Positions 1-7,200 of a DNA stretch of 7,691 bases are shown here, piece by piece; the stretch's first letter is position 1; every line of letters starts with the position of its first letter. The translations under genes and the position numbers were made by a program. This DNA comes from a bacterium (lineage in GTDB: Bacteria; Fidelibacterota; UBA2242), in NCBI GenBank assembly GCA_018895675.1, contig JAHIOG010000224.1:1-7691 (forward strand). Reading direction: 5' to 3'. The notes under the pieces were generated by a model, which was not told where the DNA came from, did not search any database, and saw only the letters and a list, made by a program, of their open reading frames with translations.

Positions 1-138
1 CTTAAGGAAGGAGTGAAGATAAATTTTAACAATAGGTTTTTAGGTGGAGAAAGTTTTATAAAAGAGATGGAAAAGAGATTTGGGGTTAAGAATATAGAAA
101 AGGGACCTGGCCGGCCACGGAAACCACAAAAGAATTAG
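1..138 (+). CDS. REP-associated (Y1/IS200-like) transposase, C-terminal end only
   Basis: The reading frame starting at base 1 is open for 45 codons and stops at TAG 136-138; the start lies left of the window. The translated tail has the pattern NNRFLGGESFIKEMEKRFG followed by a basic GPGRPRKPQK end. A 'GxexFi..l..rfg' stretch closing with GRPRK is typical of the C-terminus of Y1-type, REP-associated tyrosine transposases, single-strand HUH nucleases related to IS200/IS605 TnpA. The catalytic HUH and tyrosine motifs would lie upstream and cannot be checked, so activity is unknown. The GAACCGTCCCC motif directly after the stop supports the assignment. Another DNA-binding protein with a basic tail is the alternative. 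The gene is on the same strand as the two secreted-protein genes but is probably unrelated to them in function. Confidence 0.68.
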   Translation, partial: LKEGVKINFNNRFLGGESFIKEMEKRFGVKNIEKGPGRPRKPQKN

Positions 139-152
139 AACCGTCCCCTTTT
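136..152 (+). repeat. GAACCGTCCCC motif at the end of the transposase gene
   Basis: The transposase stop codon TAG is the first part of TAGAACCGTCCCCTTTT; on the other strand this reads AAAAGGGGACGGTTCTA. From memory, GGGGACGGTTC-type sequences recur beside Y1/REP-associated transposase genes in many bacterial genomes, as part of the element end or its recognition sequence. Only one copy is visible here, so repetition cannot be shown from the window. If this is the element border, the insertion ends about 20 bases before the start codon of the next gene. Confidence 0.45.
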
Positions 153-162
153 ACAATATATT

Positions 163-167
163 GGGAG
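163..167 (+). promoter_or_regulatory. Ribosome binding site of the 345-residue secreted protein gene
   Basis: GGGAG lies 7 bases upstream of the ATG at 175, a good Shine-Dalgarno match at standard spacing. It supports ATG 175 as the start, which also places a signal peptide exactly at the N-terminus. Confidence 0.75.
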
Positions 168-174
168 AATTACA

Positions 175-1212
175 ATGAAAAATTTAATATCGATTATAAT
201 GGGAATGACTTTATTTTTTGCGGGAAATAATGTTTTTGCTCAAACAAAAGGAAATAAAGAACAAAAAAAGTCTGATATAAAAAAAAGTGAGTCTCGTATA
301 TCTCTAGAAGACAGCGAGATCGTTTTGTATGACGATAATGGAAAAGAGATTAAGAAAAAATTTGTCTATGAATCCAGTATAAAATGGATGAAAGAATCAT
401 CGAAATTGGATCGAAAAATATTAAAAAAACTTGGTCTTAAGGCGCAATGGGAGGTAAAAGGTGAAAAATTAATAAAAAAGTTCAAAGAAGAAAAAAATAA
501 AATTCGCACATTTAAAAAGTTGTCCAATCCAAGACTTAGATTTTATGATGAAGAAGGAAAAGTAAAAAAAGAGATATCTTTGGCTACAAAAACATACAAG
601 CCTAAAAAGGATGAAAAAGTAATTGGTGTATGGACCAGGGTTATTAAAAAGAAAGCTGAGGCTTCGGAAAATGGCAAACATGCGATTTTAATAGAAGATA
701 ATGTTTTGAGTTATGCAGAAGCTCCCACTCACATTATAAATTTTTATAATTCGCATGGTGAAATATTGTGGAAAAAAGAGTTTCCCTCGTGTAAAATTGT
801 CGATGGTTTTGCAGTTTCAAACAATGGAAGAACAATATTAAGAGAAATAGGTGCTTTTGAAACACATTGCAAGGACAGAGATACAAAATTTGGTTTAGCG
901 GTTTATGATAAAAACGGAAATGAAATATTAAGATTTCCAGACAATGACAATATAAGAAAATATGGAATTGATGGTAATATCCATGTGTCTCCCAATGGCA
1001 GATACGCATCGGCGTCCTTTACCGATACCAAGAATTACACCAATATCCCCATTTTTTTCGATTTGGAATCTAGGAGATATTTTGTTTTCAATAATGATGG
1101 AAGTTATGTTTACCGTATTTCAAATGATGGAATAGTAGAAGTGGGCTACAATTTTATAAAAGGGCCCGAATATATAGACCTTAAGACCAAGGAATTTGAG
1201 GCCATAAAATGA
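175..1212 (+). CDS. Secreted lysine-rich protein with short beta-propeller-like repeats, function unknown
   Basis: This 345-residue protein is not a family I recognise. Residues 1-22 form a type I signal peptide: K2, a hydrophobic core, then VFA before Q23. Residues 23-115 are very rich in lysine and glutamate and look partly helical. A short motif of aromatic residue, Asp/Asn, two residues, then Gly recurs: LYDDNGKEI at 51, FYDEEGKVK at 123, FYNSHGEIL at 190, VYDKNGNEI at 243 and VFNNDGSYV at 304. Between these, VSNNGRTIL (214) and VSPNGRYAS (271) resemble the 'S.dGr..a' turns of WD40/PD40-like propellers. This suggests, but does not prove, a small beta-propeller. C206 and C232 could form a disulfide. 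The start is supported by GGGAG at 163-167 and by the signal peptide. The stop overlaps the next start as ATGA, which points to translational coupling with the giant M23 protein and a shared job outside the cytoplasm. The gene has a base composition as AT-rich as most of its neighbour. Confidence 0.85.
   Translation: MKNLISIIMGMTLFFAGNNVFAQTKGNKEQKKSDIKKSESRISLEDSEIVLYDDNGKEIKKKFVYESSIKWMKESSKLDRKILKKLGLKAQWEVKGEKLIKKFKEEKNKIRTFKKLSNPRLRFYDEEGKVKKEISLATKTYKPKKDEKVIGVWTRVIKKKAEASENGKHAILIEDNVLSYAEAPTHIINFYNSHGEILWKKEFPSCKIVDGFAVSNNGRTILREIGAFETHCKDRDTKFGLAVYDKNGNEILRFPDNDNIRKYGIDGNIHVSPNGRYASASFTDTKNYTNIPIFFDLESRRYFVFNNDGSYVYRISNDGIVEVGYNFIKGPEYIDLKTKEFEAIK
1198..1201 (+). promoter_or_regulatory. 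Ribosome binding site of the giant M23 protein gene, inside the upstream gene
   Basis: GAGG lies 7 bases before the ATG at 1209 and within the last codons of the preceding gene. Together with the 4-base ATGA overlap at 1209-1212 it fixes the start of the giant gene and indicates coupled translation. Confidence 0.72.
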
Positions 1213-4200
1213 AAAGGCTGATATTAATTTTGGCTTTGTGTTTAATCTGGAATACTAAGGGTAATAGTCAATCTATACCACTGCCGCAAAAATGGTCTAA
1301 CTGGATAATAACTTCAGATTATGGCCCGCGTAGTTTGCCTGGATATGATTTTCATGAAGGAATAGATTATAGCGCTGGTGTTGGCGATACCGACATGGGA
1401 ACGCCCATTTCGTCGGTTGAAAGTGGATATATTACAAATATTGTGAGCAGGGGTGATTTTTACAATATTGATGTAAAGGGATATGAAGAAGGGCACAATT
1501 GGCTATATGGGCATATTTTCAGTGTTTCCAGTTCTACCACCAGTATGGTAACTCCCGAAAAAGATTCCAATAGGGTATGGGAATTAAGACTTGGTGCAGC
1601 GCATATAAATATTTTTGATGGGAAAGAGACTAAGGGAAATATAGTAATTTTATGGAAAGATGATACAAGAACCGAATCAATAAAAATATTTTCCGTCATT
1701 GCAAACAGTTGGATTAAAATAAATGGTAATTTTCTAAATACAAATGATTCACTTATTGTAACCAGCAAACATGTTTCCACTTTAGATGACATTGCGCCAA
1801 TGGGAAATGCAAATCCTACACCATTATATACTCATCTTCATCTGGGATTGAATTATCCTAATGATAACCCTTTCTTGTATTTACAGCATCCTCTCGATAC
1901 ATTGGCTACGGCGGTCATAGAAAAACCTCTTGATGGTCATTTGTTTGCCCCTTTCGAATTGGAAGACCCCAATTATCCGATAAAAGTGCGTGTAGAATCT
2001 ACTGATGGATATGATGTTGATAAACTTACTTTATGGGTAAGGGCAAGCGATGGTCGGTTGCATCATTTAGGCAAAGCGGGTGATCCGACATTCAGTTATG
2101 GAGGCAGGGAAGATAAAGAAAGAGGGGGAACAAAAATCAATGTCACACAAAGTAATGGTAGTACTACGGGTATTATACCTCTTGATGCCGATTTAACAAA
2201 GTCTGATAATCAGCCGGGACTTGACAGATTTATATTTTCACAGAAATTCTCAGATTTAAACCTTCTCGATGGCGAACATACGCTTATAGCGGATTTGCGC
2301 GATGTTAATGGTAATCAAACTTTGGTTGAAAGTAAATTTAGAATAGACAGTTCATCGCCTGTTGTATCCGTTCAGTCAATATCGTTATATGATAATTTCA
2401 GTGGAACCACAACATTAAATCCTTCAACATTGGAGCTAAATCATAATTTTGTGTTTAATGACGCAGGAAGCGGAATATCCACAGTTACAATCACCGGCCC
2501 AAGCGATAATTTAATTAATTGGGAATTTGATCCACCTGTTATAAGTACGGATGTGGCTTTTGAGAATATGGAATTAGGACAGTATGTAGTAAGAGCTGTT
2601 GACGCGGTAGGCAATGAGACTATTGCGCCGTTTAGAATAGGAAGCCTTGAAATATCAGTATCAACACCGTCCTCCGCAATTTATGATTATACTTTTCATT
2701 CCACGGAAGAGAATCCATATTGGATTGAGTACGGATGTAAAATTGCAATTAATGGAGTATCCTCAATATCTTTAGATAGAATAGAATTATTTGAAATAGT
2801 GCCCAGTGAAGCGGATCCACGTATTATAAAAAGTTCTCAAATAGCGGAAGTATTATCATCCACAACCGTAGTTTTTGACTTAGGAATAAGTAGTTCAATA
2901 TATTCTTATGATAGCCCCGATTATCTTGCTAAAGTATGGGACACGGGAGGAAATGCGGTTCAAACGATTTTTAATTTAAGACCGGATTCACAAGCGACTT
3001 CCAGTTCTGAGGGAGTTTATACAAACACATATTTAAGTCCTCACAATAATATATGTCTTCAAGCGGATGCAAGGGAAGGAAATTTTACTTCAAATCCGAT
3101 TGATATATATTCCAATGAAAATTTAATTCCAGGAGTAGTGTTCCCGCACATTTATAAATTGCCCTATGGAATTATACAAAATCCATTTTTTGTTACTTGG
3201 ACTAATCCAAAGGGCGATTTACCCACCTTATTTAATATATCAATTGGGGATAGGCAAGATATAGGCGATGTTGAATTATATCTGAGAACCGGCGATGAGG
3301 AAGATGTGTCGGACGGAGAATTTATTCAGATAGCAAAAAGGCATTATTTTTTTGCCGATGGTGAGAATATACCGGAAGAAAATTGTAGTTGTAGTTTTCA
3401 GCACCCGTGTATTTGTTATACAGAACAAAGTTATCCCAACAGAGTGATTCCATTAAAACAGTATGCTCAATCCAAATTAGTTTTAAAAAATCCCCCGCCA
3501 TCAAGCGTGGTTCGACAAATGTGTGACCCAAGTGATAGTGAAGGGATGTGTCCCCAAGGTTATGAGGTTAGTCCGGAAGGTTCTGGTTCTCCAGCATTTG
3601 ATGGAACAAAAGTAAATCCTGTCTATTATTATTCAATAGATCCATATATGGTGTCAGAAAGCAATATATCTGTGCCTTTGGGTTCAAATGTAACAATTGC
3701 TTTTGATCAAATTACAACTGCTGGGAATATTGGAATGTCAATTGGATATGATTTGCCTCCTTTGGGATATGTTTCATTGCCAAAAAATAATATTTTTGAT
3801 ATTAATTCAAACATAGAGTTTGATAATGCGATTATAACTTTTGCCTATGAATTAGAGGGGATGTCTTCCCTTCAGGAAAGCCAGATAAAGATTGCAAAAG
3901 TCATAGATTCAGCGCAAGGCTTGTATGAAGAATTATCTACAACCGTAGATACGATAAATAAAAAAGTTTCAGCTAATATTACTTCATTTTCCAGATTTAT
4001 AATAATCGCTCCGGCTTATTCAACACCCAATACAATTCAAAGCTTTGAAACTATTGCGGGAAACCCAGAAATTGAGTTTATCTCAAATGAAGCCATAGTG
4101 AGCAGTGAAAAAATAGCGGAAAGTTCCCTTTTTAATCAAAAGATAGTGAAATGGCTTAAGGATAATAATAAAATTCCGGTTGGAAATATGTATTTTGTAG

Positions 4201-7200
4201 GACCTGATAATACCGAATTTTCACCTAATGCGCATGTTAAAATGCGTTATGATGAAACAAAGCTCGCCGCATTGAATGTTACAGAAAATGATCTGGAGCT
4301 GTATGAATTTTCCGTTGATAGTTCTTTGATGTTTAAAGTTCCGAGAAATATTCTGGATACGGAAAAAAATGAAATAAATGCAGAAGTTTCTAAATTGCAT
4401 TCATTGTTTGCTGTTTTGGTCAGTAGTCAACATATTCCATCCGAAGACATAATGTATCCCGAAACAACTCTTTCATATTCAAGTGCGGTGTTTTTTAAGG
4501 ATGCTGAAGTTTATATTTCAACCGGAATGATGATTACATTAGAGGGTATTGATTATCCTCTTAAAAATCAACCAGCATTTACCTTATATTTAAAAGACAT
4601 ATCTCCTGATTTTAATTGTTTGAAAACTGCCTATAATCCTTTGGATGCAAATGGGACTTGTTCAAATCCAATTTACCAATCCATATTTTCTTTAACTGAG
4701 GGAGCGCATACGGTCTATTATGGTAGCGTGGATAATGCAGGAAATTTTGAAAATACAAAATCAACATCTATATTTGTTGACGGCACTGCCCCGGTAACAA
4801 CGGCAGAGGTTAGAGGCGAGCAGATAGCGGATGGCGAAAGAGTTTACATAACAGCAACAGACTCCGTAACATTGACAGCGATTGACCCTGTGGTGAACGG
4901 CGTAGCGAGCGGCATGTATGATATCTCATTTTTAATAGACAAAACCATGGAAGAATGCGAAGACATTATTGAAGATGATAATGCGCCGCAAGGCACATGC
5001 GAAAATCCCGGTTATACCTTACCCTTTACGCTTAGCGCGGGAACGCATACGGTTTATTACCTTTCCGAAGACAATGTAGGCAATGAAGAAGTAAAAAGCG
5101 TGACTATTGTTGTGGTTGAGCCAAGTTTTTCGTTCGATTTTAATGGAATTGCGCAATCGCCGACTTCTATTAGTTGGGCATGGAATCTTAAAGAAAATGC
5201 CACAGCATATCAGATATTTTCTTCTTCGGGTGGAGCAATATCTCCGGTACTGACCGAGAGCGCGACCTATTATATTCAAGCAAATCTTATTCCTAATGCT
5301 CGATACTCAAATTTTTTAAGAGCTTATGGCGATACTATTGATGAAAGCTCAATCTCCGAAGCTGTAACTTTCGCGAATTTGCCCGAAGCCATAGAGGTTT
5401 TTGATTTCGGGCAAAATGCCTCATTGGTAATTGGGCAGAGTGATTTTGCAACAACAAGCTACGGAACAGCTTCCGATAAATTAGGTTCTCCGGCTGCTTT
5501 GGTATTTGATAAAAACGGTAATCTGTGGATTTCTGACCGCAGCAACAATAGGATACTGAGATTCCCTTCTCCGTTTAGTAATGGAATGTCCGCTGATTTG
5601 GTAATAGGTCATGATAATTTTTATAGTAAGGACTATGTGCGTCTATCAGCTTCTATTACTCCGTATCCTAGCGGTATGGCTTTTGATGCGGCTGGAAATT
5701 TATGGGTTACTATGATAGGCCGAATTTTGAGATTCAGTTTGCCATTTTCAAATGGAATGAGCGCGGATATGGTAATTGGGGTTGAAAATTTTTATTTATA
5801 CGGCGGAGGTTGCGCTCAAAATAAACTAAATGTTGGTGCTTGGAGTGAAATTAATTTTGACAAAGATGACGCGCTTTGGGTTGCGGATTTTGATAATAAT
5901 CGGGTACTGAGATTTTCACCTCCATTTTCAATGGGAATGAATGCCGATATGGTGATAGGGCAGATGGATTTTATCACATGCCGCACAGGATACCCTTTTT
6001 TTCCAAGTGAAAGAAATTTAAAGTCACCGATGGATGTGGAATTTGATTCTGAAGATAATATGTGGATTGCTGATTTTAGCAGTAATCGCGTGCTCAAATA
6101 TATTCCGCCTTTTTTTACAGGCATGAGCGCCTCCTTAGTTTTGGGACAGAAAAATTTTACAGAAAATAATAGTATAACCGGACTGCAGGAGCCCAACTCC
6201 AGCAGTTTAAATGGTCCGGCAAGTTTAAAATTTGACAATTACAACAATTTATATGTGGCAGATGCTTATGATGATAGAGTTTTGAAATACAGATCGCCAT
6301 TTTCCAATGGCATGGATGCTTCGCTTGTTTTGGGGCAAAATGATTTTAATTCCACATTCAATATGAATATGCAAGCAAGTTTTAATCTTCCTGTGGGGGT
6401 AGAAGCATCCGGTTTTGTAACATCGGATGCACAAGGAAGATTATGGGTTGCCGACACTTTAAATAATAGAGTGTTAATGTTTGAACCAGTAAGAGCAGGC
6501 ATTTTCACTAATATTGGAATAAGTTCATTTACGGTTAATTGGCTTGTTAACAATAATTCTGCCGAAACGATATATGTTGCGGAGATATCGCCATATAAAG
6601 ATTTTTCCGCTCAGGTAATTAACAGTGGGTATACAAATCAGGATAATTTTACTTTTACGGGGCTAAATAGCAAAACCATATATTATGCAAGAGTTAAAGC
6701 AATAGGTTTGGAGGGTATAGAAACAGTCTACACGAATCTTGGATATGACACAACTTTAAAAACTCCTAAAATTATAGTGAGCACTATAACAATCAATGGC
6801 AATCCTGAAGTTTCGTTTTCAGCTTTTATTGAGCCTACGCTTGTTTATTTAAGCACGGTTTCAGAAGTAGGAACTATTGTTTTATCAACCGCCGCGGAGC
6901 AGGGCTTAACGCTTGCAAGCAATTTGTATGAGATAGGCCCTGAAGGAATTTATGAGCCGCCGGCAAGTTTAACTTTTTATTATTCAACAACAACGCTTGC
7001 GGATTTGGGGCTTTTAGAAGAAGATATAGCGATATATGAATACTTTGCTGATATAGGCTGGGTAAAACTTGATAATCAAGTTTTTGATTTTAACAACAAT
7101 AGAATTACTGTGCCTATAACTCAAATAGTTTCTATTTTTGGTGTATTTGGATTGGTGAAAGATAGAACAGCGTCAATAACGATATTAGAGGTAATAGGTG

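Noticed and set aside
108..117. TGGCCGGCCA perfect palindrome
   Set aside because: It encodes the GRP part of the transposase tail and is explained by codon choice; no partner copy is visible.
152..157. TACAAT as a -10 promoter element for the two-gene unit
   Set aside because: No convincing -35 box lies about 17 bases upstream, and such hexamers are common by chance in AT-rich DNA.
264..270. A-AAA-AAG heptamer in frame, the classical -1 slippery sequence
   Set aside because: It encodes part of a lysine-rich stretch where A-runs are expected. No stem-loop or meaningful alternative frame is evident, and the zero frame continues for the full protein.
279..286. Run of eight A as a possible phase-variation tract
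   Set aside because: Short A-runs are frequent in this lysine-rich AT-rich gene and the frame is intact; no evidence of switching can be seen from one sequence.
1209..1268. Lipoprotein signal (LALC) at the start of the giant protein
   Set aside because: The cysteine at position 11 falls within the hydrophobic core, too early for a lipobox. A type I cleavage site before Q21 fits better.
1460..1792. Minus-strand open frame of about 110 codons
   Set aside because: It lies opposite the M23 domain, has no family resemblance and is explained by the codon bias of the real gene.
5816..6238. Minus-strand open frame of about 140 codons
   Set aside because: It is antisense to the NHL blades and its length follows from their repetitive composition. 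It has no recognisable protein features, while the plus strand is clearly coding.
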